A DNA stretch of 64,000 nt from Umbribacter vaginalis (GCA_001552935.1 KQ959676.1:113948-177947); one strand, 5' to 3'; positions 17,474-25,121 are shown, numbered from the stretch's first letter. The notes: generated by a model not told the origin, from the letters alone. Numbers and translations: made by a program.

Positions 17474-17834
17474 CGTTCGCAGCTTCTTCGTCACGTTCGC
17501 GCTGCTTAGCTTCGAGTTTTTCGATGTCGTCGCAAGTTGTACGATATTCCTTTACGATTTGCGCGATGTTGCGCGGGTCAGCAATAAGCATTTGCTCACG
17601 TAATAGATCGCGTGCCTCGCGCAAACGGGCAAGCGTGTTCTGATAGCTTGTTTCGGTCATAGGCTGCACTTTCAACGAGCCATATGCAATAGTCTCATCG
17701 CTTAGCTTCTTAGCATAAATTTGGACACAGCGAGGCGTTATGCCAAGATTGCCAGCGATTGTTGCCGTCGGTATGCCGCGCGTAATTGCTTGCTTGATGT
17801 ACTCGATGTTCGCTTTAGAGAGTGCTTTGCCCAT
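17424..17834 (-). CDS. Terminase small subunit
   Basis: The 136-aa protein begins with a helix-turn-helix ('GIPTATIAGNLGITPRCVQIYAKKL', about 20-44) that would recognise the packaging site. A helical oligomerisation region follows ('ARLREARDLLREQMLIADP', 'EYRTTCDDIEKLEAKQRERDEE'). AGGGG precedes the ATG. The gene overlaps the large subunit gene, and the five 10-bp iterons some 680 bp upstream are candidate targets. Confidence 0.87.
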   Translation of the reverse strand: MGKALSKANIEYIKQAITRGIPTATIAGNLGITPRCVQIYAKKLSDETIAYGSLKVQPMTETSYQNTLARLREARDLLREQMLIADPRNIAQIVKEYRTTCDDIEKLEAKQRERDEEAANDEIGAAIAKITAQASV

Positions 17835-17971
17835 GCTTTACCCCTAGAAATAATCGCCCAGCTATTCGCCTATTTTCGCCCTTTTGAAAAAATGGCTCTA
17901 TGCCGTCGAGGCAAGCCAGCGACAAGGCGCCCAGGGTCATCCACTGATGCCTATGACCTGCTACAACAGTG

Positions 17972-18331
17972 CTACCACTGACGCGAACGAAAGATTACTT
18001 TTTCGCTTTGATTTTCATTCGAAATAATTTTATTTGATTTTTCTAAATTGCATTTGCGATGCGACGCCTGCACGTTCCCCCTCGCCAGCGCTGCCTGCTC
18101 TGCTGTGGCGTACGGACCAGCCCAGCACTGCTGCTGCGCATTGTACAAGCGTAGCCAGTACCTGCTAACAGGCACGACCTCATCACACTCGAAGCTATCG
18201 GGATGCTTGGCAGGAAGCCCATAATTGATAGGCTTGCCACATAATGCGCAAGGAAAGCTTTGAGCTTTCAGCCAAGCAATAAGCTTACGCCTCGCGTTGC
18301 CATTGCGCACTCTCGGGTTATATGCCGCCAT
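17972..18331 (-). CDS. HNH endonuclease (packaging-associated)
   Basis: The 119-aa protein has the zinc pair CALC and the HNH core: 'DEVVPVSR' as beta-alpha-metal strand, then 'ASHRKCNLEKSNK'. HNH proteins beside the terminase genes of HK97-like phages help terminase cut DNA at cos sites. Translation could start at 18331 (GGGGGC upstream) or 18343. It is a free-standing gene and not part of the tape-measure intron. Confidence 0.88.
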   Translation of the reverse strand: MAAYNPRVRNGNARRKLIAWLKAQSFPCALCGKPINYGLPAKHPDSFECDEVVPVSRYWLRLYNAQQQCWAGPYATAEQAALARGNVQASHRKCNLEKSNKIISNENQSEKVIFRSRQW

Positions 18332-18603
18332 ACTTGCCCCCATCGCTTAATTATGCGCAGGCAATTATTAACAACCGCCCCCGCTATTTTTAAGCGGCAC
18401 TAGCGCCATTTGGGCGTACGTAAGGAAAAAGTCGAAGCAATGCGCACCAGTGCCGCAAAAAAAATAAAGCTACAAGGTTTCCCTCATAGCTTTACAAAAT
18501 ACACATTACCACATATAAACTTGCTCAAAGCTGCTCATACTTGCTCAAACTTGCTCAAAGCTGCTCATGCGCTATATGCCAGTGCACGAGCTTTCATCGG
18601 TAG
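18332..18603. other. Non-coding stretch upstream of the packaging genes
   Basis: About 270 bp without a convincing gene. It contains the five 10-bp iterons at 18518-18567. The rest shows only short A/T tracts and no clear promoter or terminator. Confidence 0.6.
18518..18567 (-). repeat. Five tandem 10-bp iterons (TGAGCARSTT)
   Basis: Read on the minus strand the stretch is TGAGCAGCTT, TGAGCAAGTT, TGAGCAAGTA, TGAGCAGCTT, TGAGCAAGTT. The unit length is exactly 10 bp, so all copies face nearly the same side of the helix. They lie outside genes and upstream of HNH/terminase. This suits a binding site for the terminase small subunit (cos/pac) or a replication initiator. Confidence 0.85.
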
Positions 18604-18786
18604 CTAGTGTGCCTGACGCTCTTTCATGTCTTTACGAATAAGCTCTTTTAGATATGCATTTTGTTTTGGCTGAGCGCAAACCCACTCATACAAATCCATA
18701 TCATCAGGAAAGAACACGATGTGCTTAGCTTTAGTATTACGGCGTTTATAACTCGCATTAGCGCGCTTTTGTGCTTCACTTACCAT
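18604..18786 (-). CDS. Small ribbon-helix-helix-like phage protein
   Basis: From the ATG at 18786 (AAAGGAAAG upstream) the product has 60 aa: 'SEAQKRANASYKRRNTKAKHIVFFPDDMDLYEWV', then 'KQNAYLKELIRKDM'. This pattern (basic N-terminus, one strand, two helices) is common among short phage proteins with an Arc-like fold that bind DNA. The start overlaps the preceding membrane-peptide gene by 11 bp. Confidence 0.75.
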   Translation of the reverse strand: MVSEAQKRANASYKRRNTKAKHIVFFPDDMDLYEWVCAQPKQNAYLKELIRKDMKERQAH

Positions 18787-18871
18787 TGTTCTTTCCTTTC
18801 GTAATAAACCAAAACGCAACATCAACAACTACAAATACAATAATTAACGCGATGATGGTTGTAATATCCAT
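18776..18871 (-). CDS. 31-aa single-span membrane peptide
   Basis: A short frame with AAAGGGGAAATT before its ATG encodes MDITTIIALIIVFVVVDVAF followed by WFITKGKNNGK. It is one hydrophobic helix with a basic tail. It overlaps the start of the next gene by 11 bp, which suggests translational coupling. Its function is unknown; small spans of this type occur in phage early regions. Confidence 0.65.
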   Translation of the reverse strand: MDITTIIALIIVFVVVDVAFWFITKGKNNGK

Positions 18872-18904
18872 AATTTCCCCTTTCATACTAAATTTAATGT
18901 GTGA

Positions 18905-19000
18905 TATACTACAGGTAGCCTGCAAGAGGCTGATGTATCAACCCCTTGCAAAGCTTTTGTGCTTAAGGCTCTCGGTTTGGTTGCTTAGAGCCTTTTTCTT
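18905..19000 (+). ncRNA. Candidate antitoxin RNA of a type I system
   Basis: An extended -10 (TGaTATACT, -10 hexamer 18905-18910) points right and predicts a start near 18917. An intrinsic terminator ends at about 19000. The resulting RNA of about 84 nt runs against the 3' part of the small hydrophobic peptide gene on the minus strand, overlapping it over 18963-19000. This matches the convergent layout of the pAD1 par (Fst) family. A hairpin formed by TGCAAGAGG and CCCCTTGCA (one mismatch) lies in its 5' half. No -35 box is clear. Confidence 0.45.
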
Positions 19001-19085
19001 TTTCTCTCCTTTCTAAATACCTGATTATCAAATGTGATAATACTTTACTGACGATTTTCGCTATTACAATTTCAATTATTTCCAT
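18963..19085 (-). CDS. Fst-like small hydrophobic peptide (candidate type I toxin)
   Basis: The 40-aa frame has a perfect AGGAGGTGAG ribosome site. The peptide reads MEIIEIVIAKIVSKVLSHLI, then IRYLERREKEKGSKQPNREP: a membrane helix with the 'I-A-x-I-V' start, ending in an aromatic-basic stretch and a charged tail, as in Fst/Ldr toxins. A -10 box (TATAAT, 19117-19112) lies about 25 bp upstream of the ATG, giving a short leader. A convergent small RNA with its terminator inside the 3' part of the gene supports a type I toxin-antitoxin. It could instead be an ordinary phage membrane peptide. Confidence 0.6.
   Translation of the reverse strand: MEIIEIVIAKIVSKVLSHLIIRYLERREKEKGSKQPNREP
18965..19000 (+). 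terminator. Terminator of the convergent small RNA
   Basis: AAGGCTCT (18965-18972) pairs with AGAGCCTT (18987-18994) and is followed by a T-rich run to about 19003. It is a strong rightward intrinsic terminator located inside the end of the opposing small gene. Confidence 0.85.
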
Positions 19086-19178
19086 TTCTCACCTCCTTTC
19101 TTATGTATATTATTATACTATACTCTCTATATATATGCAGCTAGATTTGCATTTCTTCACAACTCCGCCACAACTAAA

Positions 19179-19709
19179 TCATTCATCTTTTTGCTTCAAA
19201 AAGTCATCAAGTGTTGCTTGCCCTACGCCAGCAATCGCATGCTCTAAGCCTAAATAATCGACCATATCAAGCGCATAGCGCACATTACGCCTAGCTGTAA
19301 TCACTGGTATCGCAAAATTACGCGCTATTGCTTGCCAGGAACGATCAAGCAAGTAATGCTGTTCAGTGCACTCACACGCTTGCAAGTGCACAAGCTCGCT
19401 TAGTCCATGAGATGTACCCTCGCCATAAAGCACACTTAATGCAAGCTGATACAGCGCCTTGTCCTGTTCATACACTTCACGCTTGCGTTGTGTAAGTACT
19501 AGGCGGCTATCTATCTGCCGAGTAAAATCGCTATGCTCACTTGTGCGTACACTCATCTCATAGCTTTGCGCTTTCAAGCCCTCGCGCTCTTTTAATCGCT
19601 TGAGTTCGTATTCAATAGCACGCATCTCTTTGCACGCATCACGTGCAGCGCTGAAAAGCTCATGTGCGTTTGTATAGTCGGCTAAGTGTGTACTGCGCTT
19701 AATCTGCAT
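19179..19709 (-). CDS. Phage late-gene regulator, DUF1492/ArpU-like
   Basis: The 176-aa protein has a helical first half ('ACKEMRAIEYELKRLKEREG', with Lys/Glu-rich helices) and a sigma-region-4-like helix-turn-helix near the end ('LDRSWQAIARNFAIPVITARRNVRYALDMV', about 121-150). Proteins of this plan stand between the early and packaging genes of many Gram-positive phages and switch on late transcription. GAGAGGATT precedes the ATG. Confidence 0.72.
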   Translation of the reverse strand: MQIKRSTHLADYTNAHELFSAARDACKEMRAIEYELKRLKEREGLKAQSYEMSVRTSEHSDFTRQIDSRLVLTQRKREVYEQDKALYQLALSVLYGEGTSHGLSELVHLQACECTEQHYLLDRSWQAIARNFAIPVITARRNVRYALDMVDYLGLEHAIAGVGQATLDDFLKQKDE

Positions 19710-19737
19710 GCTAATCCTCTCATACTATATCTAGTAC

Positions 19738-20163
19738 TTAAACGCCAACCTCGCCCCATATCTCGATATGCAAATAAGAGCGCTCTGCATTGACTTTCGT
19801 CGTGTGCTCAATCACAACCTGCGCATCGTCGTGCCAAAACCCTAGCTCGGTCATGATATCTTTGAGCGCTTTTTGCAGATTATCAAGGTCAGGGCGCGCA
19901 ACGCGATATTCCACAAGGCTCTTTTGCGTCTTAGGGCGCTGAAAAGCCCACACCACATTGAGCTGTAATGCCCCCTCAATAGGTTGCTTAGGTATCGCAG
20001 CGGCAAGCATGCACTTAATAAGCATCTTTGCTTCTTTGAGCTTAGGGGGGTCATAAAATATCGGACGACCATGCACAACACTAACTTTGTGCTGTTGAGC
20101 CGTCGTCGTCGGCACGTTGAAGTAAAATGTGCGCGCCAGCTTCTTATCATTTAGCTTCTTCAT
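19738..20163 (-). CDS. rusA: RusA-family Holliday junction resolvase
   Basis: The 141-aa protein has the RusA signature 'RPDLDNLQKALKDIMTELGFWHDDAQVV' with its conserved acidic residues, and the usual 'FYFNVPTTTAQQH' start. It would cut branched DNA in replication or before packaging. It overlaps the preceding gene by 17 bp, with AAGGAA before the ATG. Confidence 0.93.
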   Translation of the reverse strand: MKKLNDKKLARTFYFNVPTTTAQQHKVSVVHGRPIFYDPPKLKEAKMLIKCMLAAAIPKQPIEGALQLNVVWAFQRPKTQKSLVEYRVARPDLDNLQKALKDIMTELGFWHDDAQVVIEHTTKVNAERSYLHIEIWGEVGV

Positions 20164-20848
20164 CGTTATTCCTTAAATCGTAATAGCTTAGCTCATTTAT
20201 AATCGTTGTAAACGCATTTACACCAGCGCACTCGTAGTGCTTAATCAAGTGCTCCTTATCAAAGCGCGACGTGAGCACTGTCAATCGTTTAGCGCTTATG
20301 CGTGCTGTGAGCAGGCTATATAGCTTTGCAAGCGTATCAGCATTTTTAGGCTCACTACCAACACCGCATACGCTTAGCATATCCACATCATGCGCCTCAT
20401 CGTATAGCTCATCGCTTGCAAGTAGCTTATGCGCTTGAACGTATCTTGACGATATTGTACTAAACATCGCATACATCACAAGCTTAGCTGCTAGCGCTTC
20501 GCTTGTGTCATCTATGCTATGCATAAGCAGTGAGCGATGCGCTTTCAAGCGCTCAAGGTAGCCACTGTACTCAAGCTTGCGGTATACGTATGCATCAGGC
20601 ACTCCGATAGTACTAAATGCGTTTGTAGTAAGGCTCATAGAGCATTCTGTGGGCTTGTGCTTTGCTTTGTGTTGCGGAGAGGCGTTTGATTGCGATGAAC
20701 AAAAGCACGGACGAAAGATGCGTTGCTTGATGCTCCCCATTGTGATCTCAACATAGAGCAAAGGTTTTCCACAACGCTTGCAATACTCTTGCGGCAGATT
20801 GACGGGCGGTTTTATAAGTTTTTCACAATTTGTCAACATAGTTTTCAA
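20147..20848 (-). CDS. DnaC-like helicase-loader relative lacking ATPase motifs
   Basis: The 233-aa protein begins with a zinc-finger-like CKRCGKPL...CFC segment (about 22-50), as in phage DnaC-type loaders. The second half follows the order of a DnaC ATPase domain ('HRSLLMHS', 'DVDMLSVCGVG', 'KRLTVLTSRFDKEHL'). Where DnaC has Walker A (GxxGxGKT) it reads MHSIDDTSEALAA, and the Walker B acidic pair is missing. ATP hydrolysis is therefore unlikely; it may act as a scaffold or accessory loader. TTG at 20848 (AAAGG upstream) is preferred to ATG at 20839. Confidence 0.65.
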   Translation of the reverse strand: MKTMLTNCEKLIKPPVNLPQEYCKRCGKPLLYVEITMGSIKQRIFRPCFCSSQSNASPQHKAKHKPTECSMSLTTNAFSTIGVPDAYVYRKLEYSGYLERLKAHRSLLMHSIDDTSEALAAKLVMYAMFSTISSRYVQAHKLLASDELYDEAHDVDMLSVCGVGSEPKNADTLAKLYSLLTARISAKRLTVLTSRFDKEHLIKHYECAGVNAFTTIINELSYYDLRNNDEEAK

Positions 20849-21052
20849 TACTCGCCTTTCGTCTAGCTCTGAACTAAAAGCTCGTTTAGATCAAATTCAA
20901 AACGTTTTAGTAGCGCGCCATTTTCGTAGGATGGCGCGCCTATATACTAGTAATGAATATATATAAAGTACTTAGTTGTCATTTCTTACTTTTCTTTTTC
21001 TTTAGGGTTATTAGGGGTTTTTCTTTTTCTTTTCTTTCTTTACGATTTTCGG

Positions 21053-21676
21053 CTAGAACGGCAAGTCAAACGACGCCATCTCAAGCCTGCGATCCACTTC
21101 CTCGGGTGTTAGCGGTGCAGGCGGCGTCTGTGGCGCTTGCGTAGGCGCTGGGGGCGTCTGCGGGCTTACTGCGGGCGCTTGTGGCACTTGTGGCGTTGCT
21201 GGCGGCGTTTGAGGCATTGGCGGTACGCTTGGTTGCGCTTGTACGCTTGCTCTGCTTACTGTGGCGGGCGTGGCGGCGGCATTGTAGCTTGGTTGGTATG
21301 TTTGTGCGTTTTGAGTTGAATACGTACCTTGTGCGCCATTCTGTGCGCTCGGCTGTGAAGCTGTTTCCACGGTGTCGGCGTATACGCTTACTCGTGAGCG
21401 TTTAGTGCCGTCTTGCGCTTGCCATGTGGAGTAATGCAACTTTCCGTCAACAAACACCCTAGCGCCTTTGTGTAGCCGCCCTGCTATCGCATCGCCGTAC
21501 TTCCCGAACACGGCAACATCGAAAAAGTTCGGCACTCGCTCCCATTCGCCTGTAGCGCGGTTTTTCACGTTATCGTCAACAACAATGCAGAAGCTGCATA
21601 TGATGGTTGAGCCGCTTGTTTTGATTTCCGGGTCACGCGCTAAATTACCTGATAAACTAACCGAGTTGATTGCCAT
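21053..21676 (-). CDS. ssb: Single-stranded DNA-binding protein
   Basis: The 207-aa protein has an OB fold in residues 1-105 ('NSVSLSGNLARDPEIKTSGS', 'FFDVAVFGKYGDAIAGRLHKGARVFVDGKLHYSTW'), a long Pro/Gln/Ala-rich linker, and the acidic tip DLPF that recruits partner proteins. GGAGGAG precedes the ATG. The gene lies directly behind the Bet recombinase gene, sharing one base. Confidence 0.95.
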   Translation of the reverse strand: MAINSVSLSGNLARDPEIKTSGSTIICSFCIVVDDNVKNRATGEWERVPNFFDVAVFGKYGDAIAGRLHKGARVFVDGKLHYSTWQAQDGTKRSRVSVYADTVETASQPSAQNGAQGTYSTQNAQTYQPSYNAAATPATVSRASVQAQPSVPPMPQTPPATPQVPQAPAVSPQTPPAPTQAPQTPPAPLTPEEVDRRLEMASFDLPF

Positions 21677-22362
21677 TATTCTCCTCCCTGTCCTGATAAT
21701 CCCATTTCTGACTGGTCGTATAAGCCCTGAAAATCACTCGGGAACGCTTCACGCAAAGCATGCACGATAGCGACCTTGCGTATCATCGTTGCAGGCTTGC
21801 TTGCCCACATGGCGTTCAGTGTGCCGTCTGTTTTACGAGCAGCGTATTCGTTGAAAGAAACGGAATCGTAAATCGGCACATCATAGCCTTGCACGTACAC
21901 TTTGCACCAGCCGCCGATTAGCATTTCATCGCCGAACGTTGCGCTTCCTTCACGCTGGTCAACAGCATTGCCACGCTGAACAATAATGCCTGCCTGCATG
22001 CCTTTGAACAGCGGGTTTGATTGCGCACGTTTGGTGAAAACGTCTTTGCCAACAATGAAAGTAGCTGGGTAATCGCCGTATTTGGTGATGAATATTTCCC
22101 GCGTAAAAGGGTTCAATTTCTGCGCCCTGGCTAGCTCAATGAAAAGCTTGATCTCTTTATCCGTGATCCGTGGGTTTGAAGATATTGTATTAATAATGTC
22201 CTCGCGAGTGAGTACTACTTCACGCCCTTCGGCATCTTCATACTTTACAAGCGCACACGGTTCTTTCTTAGCTTTTTCAGCTTTGACGATGGAGGCGGGT
22301 TTTTCTTTTACAGACGCAATTTCCGCAGGTGATACCTCGATTGCTTCGTTCTTACTTGCCAT
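21676..22362 (-). CDS. bet: Phage recombination protein Bet (RecT-like annealase)
   Basis: The 228-aa protein matches the Bet family: 'VVLTREDIINTISSNPRITDKEIKLFIELARAQKLNPFTREIFITKYGDYPATFIVGKDVF', then 'GGWCKVYVQGYDVPIYDSVSFNEYA' and 'MWASKPATMIRKVAIVHALREAFP'. It anneals single strands during phage recombination, with the SSB gene next to it. No exonuclease gene is seen beside it. The start at 22362 is favoured by GGAGAG upstream and overlaps the previous stop by 11 bp. Confidence 0.92.
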   Translation of the reverse strand: MASKNEAIEVSPAEIASVKEKPASIVKAEKAKKEPCALVKYEDAEGREVVLTREDIINTISSNPRITDKEIKLFIELARAQKLNPFTREIFITKYGDYPATFIVGKDVFTKRAQSNPLFKGMQAGIIVQRGNAVDQREGSATFGDEMLIGGWCKVYVQGYDVPIYDSVSFNEYAARKTDGTLNAMWASKPATMIRKVAIVHALREAFPSDFQGLYDQSEMGLSGQGGE

Positions 22363-22900
22363 TGTTCTCTCCATTCAGTAGTTTCATTGCTTGTGCAGGC
22401 TTTAGCTGCGGTAATACGTCTTGAGGCTTACATCCACGAACAAGCGTGCCGATTGGCTCTTTCTCTGACGGCTTACACCCGGGGATAACTTCATTTACAC
22501 CGTCAAGTACCATATCGTCCTTAATGCGCTTGAAAGCCTTAGCAAAGAGCGGTTCAATTTCGTAATACGTCTCAAACATATGCGCACCTTCATCGCCTAG
22601 GCGCTTGTAGGCTTCTTCAGCGTAAACGTCTTTCAAGCGATGACGCTCGATAGTGCCGCCACATGCTGTTAAGTAGCCGTAAAAAGCCTGTTCATCAGTG
22701 ATAATGTACTCATCTTTTGCAAAGCGCAAAGAGAGCGTGCCTACTTCGGTGCCGCCGATGTTCAAGCGCTTGCGGTCTATGCCCTCTGCATCAAATTGCG
22801 CCTTGAGTTCGTTTTCGCAGGTAGCGCGCACTTTATCCAGCTCGCTCTTAACTGCTTTTTGTAGTGCCGTAAGCACTGCAAGCTTCTCGAGTTCTTTCAT
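22352..22900 (-). CDS. Conserved phage protein of the recombination module
   Basis: The 182-aa protein is not recognised with certainty. It is helical at both ends and has a central 'GGTEVGTLSLRFAKDEYIITDEQAFYGYLTACGG' stretch, as in proteins found beside Bet/RecT genes. A role as nuclease inhibitor or partner of Bet is possible from position only. AAAGGATAG precedes the ATG, and the stop overlaps the bet start. Confidence 0.7.
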   Translation of the reverse strand: MKELEKLAVLTALQKAVKSELDKVRATCENELKAQFDAEGIDRKRLNIGGTEVGTLSLRFAKDEYIITDEQAFYGYLTACGGTIERHRLKDVYAEEAYKRLGDEGAHMFETYYEIEPLFAKAFKRIKDDMVLDGVNEVIPGCKPSEKEPIGTLVRGCKPQDVLPQLKPAQAMKLLNGENNGK

Positions 22901-22913
22901 TGGTCTATCCTTT

Positions 22914-23186
22914 CTACTTTGACTTTACTATCTGTTGAGCGGTGTATATTGCCTGTTCAGTCGTGGGTATCACATAAAACGCCATAATGCTCAAAAACAC
23001 AACGGTGCTGATGATTACGCCTATAAGCATGCCTAGCGTGAATTGCAGGCGCTCACGCTTGCGTTGATTGTGCTTGTCGCTTGCGAAATCGTGATATATA
23101 ATGTTTTCCACGCTACAGGCGCGAGTGCGAACATTACGACTTATGCGTCGGTTATTTCGCAAGCTTGCATCGTTTGACGTAGTCAT
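22914..23186 (-). CDS. Small single-span membrane protein
   Basis: The 90-aa protein has a basic N-terminal half and one membrane helix (about 48-70, 'FTLGMLIGVIISTVVFLSIMAF'). It would sit in the membrane with the basic half inside. It starts within the previous gene (35-bp overlap) behind AAAGGAGGTG. Function unknown. Confidence 0.72.
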   Translation of the reverse strand: MTTSNDASLRNNRRISRNVRTRACSVENIIYHDFASDKHNQRKRERLQFTLGMLIGVIISTVVFLSIMAFYVIPTTEQAIYTAQQIVKSK

Positions 23187-23349
23187 CTAGCACCTCCTTT
23201 GTAAAGAGTGGGTGTTTATGCCCAGGCAATTTAATGACTGGTAGGGAGTTCAGCTCGCGTCTGGTTAGCGCTCGAAGCAAGTGCTCCGATACGCCCATAT
23301 AGTGCGCCGCTTCCTTTGTAGTCATTAGCAGCTTGTCTGTGCGGCGCAT
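23152..23349 (-). CDS. Excisionase-like winged-helix DNA-binding protein
   Basis: The 65-aa protein has the layout of the MerR-like 'helix-turn-helix domain 17' family: 'LLMTTKEAAHYMGVSEHLLRALTRRELNSLPVIKLPGHKHPLFTKEVLDDYVKR'. Such proteins act as phage excisionases or small regulators. GGGGGAAACG precedes the ATG, and the start overlaps the antirepressor stop by 25 bp. The paired CGGTCACAT repeats near both att sites are possible targets. Confidence 0.8.
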   Translation of the reverse strand: MRRTDKLLMTTKEAAHYMGVSEHLLRALTRRELNSLPVIKLPGHKHPLFTKEVLDDYVKRCKLAK

Positions 23350-24101
23350 ACGTTTCCCCCGTTCAATACATGCTTTTCGATAAAATAGCGCTGACCTTTG
23401 CCTGTGACTTTTGGCGTGCGCTGAAGCGTCGTGTGCCCGTCTGCATGTGATATAACCGTTTCCTTGATTACGAAAAGCCCTAAATCAACGGCGCGCTGCG
23501 TCGGTACATTGTGATTGCTTCCGTGGCGGCATAAGTAGCCGTCCTGGCGTAAACGTTCGAAAAGCCTGTTTTGCCCGATGTCGACGCCATTTTGACGCAT
23601 CAGCTTGGCAAGCTCGCCGATGAGGCAGGTGTTTTTTGATACGCTTACGGCGTCGCAGAACAGCGCCTTCGGAGTGAGCTCTTCAATGAGTGCATCTTTG
23701 CGTTTGAGCGCTTCATCTGCGATTTTAAGTGCTCGCGCCATAATCTGTTCAGGCGTTTCGTTTTCGCTTGTGAGCATGTATCCGCCCTGACGACGCAATG
23801 CCGGGAGCACTTCGCTTGTGATCCAGCGCTTGAAACGTTTCGCGCTTGGAAGCTTCGATGAGAGCACTAAGCTATACAAGCCGCTCTCGTTGATTATGTA
23901 CACGTCGCGTCCTTGACCTGAGTCGGTGAAACGTCGGGTCAGCTTATCCTCATCATCAACATGCCGCTTTAGTGCGTCTGATGTATCTTTGTAACCGAGC
24001 ACTTCTGCTACGTCTTTGCCAACGAAGTAAACCGCTTCGGCGTCTTTGATTGTGCGAATGTCGCCGAATTCCGCACTCGTGAAAAGTTGGATGTTATTCA
24101 T
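23325..24101 (-). CDS. Phage antirepressor (BRO-N and KilA-C/ANT domains)
   Basis: The 258-aa protein has an N-terminal BRO domain ('VYFVGKDVAEVLGYKDTSDALKRHVDDEDKL', 'INESGLYSLVLSSKLPSAKRFKRWITSEVLPALRRQGGYM') and a C-terminal antirepressor domain ('FCDAVSVSKNTCLIGELAKLMRQNGVDIGQNRLFERLRQDGYL'). It would oppose the lysogeny repressor. AAGGAG lies ahead of the ATG, and the gene overlaps its upstream neighbour by 4 bp. Confidence 0.93.
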   Translation of the reverse strand: MNNIQLFTSAEFGDIRTIKDAEAVYFVGKDVAEVLGYKDTSDALKRHVDDEDKLTRRFTDSGQGRDVYIINESGLYSLVLSSKLPSAKRFKRWITSEVLPALRRQGGYMLTSENETPEQIMARALKIADEALKRKDALIEELTPKALFCDAVSVSKNTCLIGELAKLMRQNGVDIGQNRLFERLRQDGYLCRHGSNHNVPTQRAVDLGLFVIKETVISHADGHTTLQRTPKVTGKGQRYFIEKHVLNGGNVCAAQTSC

Positions 24102-24646
24102 CGTTGCTCCTTAAACTTGCGTATTTCCAGCTGTATTGCTAGCTTGTTTCTCGCATTGGTACAAGCTATACAGTTGTGCATGTATACATCCCCTGAAACA
24201 GCATCCCGTTGTCCTTTCGCGCCTACGGCGTGCTCTAGGTGTTCTTGCGCCTTGGCATCTAGTAAGCTAATCGCAACAGCTGTTTCCTCGTCGTTTAGCT
24301 CGGTCATGTATTGCTTAATCTTTCTTAGCGCTCTGTCTTCAAGTTGGCGGATGCGGTCGGGTGTAATGTCAAATTTTGGCGCGATTTCTTCATACGCGTA
24401 GCACTTTCCGCTGTTCAAAAGCCCGTAACGCTTTTCGATAATTGTGCGTTCGCGTGCATCAAGACTGCTTACGAGTGCTTCTTGAAGCAGTCCATAGTAC
24501 GTTAAAAGGGTTGGCGCCTGATCGTTGCTCATATCGTTTGCAACGATTGAAAGCTTGGCTTTTGCTTGCTCATAGTACGGCTTTAAGTGGTCAAACACTG
24601 CTACAAGTAACCGAGCCTCGCCCCCTGTTAATTTGTGTCCTGCCAT
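24098..24646 (-). CDS. Sigma-70-like region 4 phage regulator
   Basis: The 182-aa protein carries a sigma region 4 helix-turn-helix: 'DARERTIIEKRYGLLNSGKCYAYEEIAPKFDITPDRIRQLEDRALRKIKQY' (about 62-112), including the 'RIRQLEDRALRKI' recognition helix. It has no region 2, so it is not a full sigma factor and may redirect host polymerase to phage promoters. The C-terminal part has a Cys pair (CIAC). TAGGAG precedes the ATG. Confidence 0.85.
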   Translation of the reverse strand: MAGHKLTGGEARLLVAVFDHLKPYYEQAKAKLSIVANDMSNDQAPTLLTYYGLLQEALVSSLDARERTIIEKRYGLLNSGKCYAYEEIAPKFDITPDRIRQLEDRALRKIKQYMTELNDEETAVAISLLDAKAQEHLEHAVGAKGQRDAVSGDVYMHNCIACTNARNKLAIQLEIRKFKEQR

Positions 24647-24771
24647 GCTGTTCTCCTATCTGCTAGGTAGGCTTTAATTGCTATCCATGCGCTAAAACAA
24701 AGCACTGCACATCCAATCAAGCGATACAGAAGCTCTGGCGGCATTGCACATAAGTAGTCGAATAAGCTCAT
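24628..24771 (-). CDS. 47-aa membrane peptide
   Basis: The short frame has AAGGAGCAGTC before its ATG. It overlaps the preceding stop in ATGA and the next start by 19 bp. The peptide has one hydrophobic helix (LLYRLIGCAVLCFSAWIAI) and a basic tail with ADRRTAW. Overlaps on both sides and the good ribosome site argue that it is real. Function unknown. Confidence 0.65.
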   Translation of the reverse strand: MSLFDYLCAMPPELLYRLIGCAVLCFSAWIAIKAYLADRRTAWQDTN

Positions 24772-25121
24772 GACTGCTCCTTATCGTTTCTGATGTCGAT
24801 TAGCGTCTTGAGGATGTCTATCCACGACGCATCCACTAAATGCTGAAATGCTTCAGCAGCAAACTCTTCCGTTTCGCTTGCCGTCATGCCAAGCTCTTTG
24901 CCGATAACTTCAAGCGTCTCGATCTCGTGCGTGCCAACGCCGAATGCGGATGTCAGCACATCACATTCAGCCATAGGCAGATTGAGCATGTGATGAAACA
25001 CGATGCCGCTTAGTACCTCCATGTGATCGGCTGTGAGCTGGTCAAGCGTATAATCGCTAAATGAGCGCTCAAGCACTCTTCGTGTAAGGTTTAGCAAGCC
25101 TTGTGATGGTTTTTCTTTCAT
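24768..25121 (-). CDS. Hypothetical protein, paralogue of its upstream neighbour
   Basis: The 117-aa helical protein shares with the next gene the start 'KPSQGLLNLT' and the core 'LTADHMEVLSGIVFHHML'. The rest has diverged, with an acidic C-terminal half. No known family is recognised. The two genes overlap by 4 bp and are an evident tandem duplication within the early operon. Confidence 0.75.
   Translation of the reverse strand: MKEKPSQGLLNLTRRVLERSFSDYTLDQLTADHMEVLSGIVFHHMLNLPMAECDVLTSAFGVGTHEIETLEVIGKELGMTASETEEFAAEAFQHLVDASWIDILKTLIDIRNDKEQS

Noticed and set aside
17972-18331. HNH gene as homing endonuclease of the tape-measure intron
   Set aside because: It lies 10 kb away beside the terminase genes, where HNH proteins belong to the packaging module.
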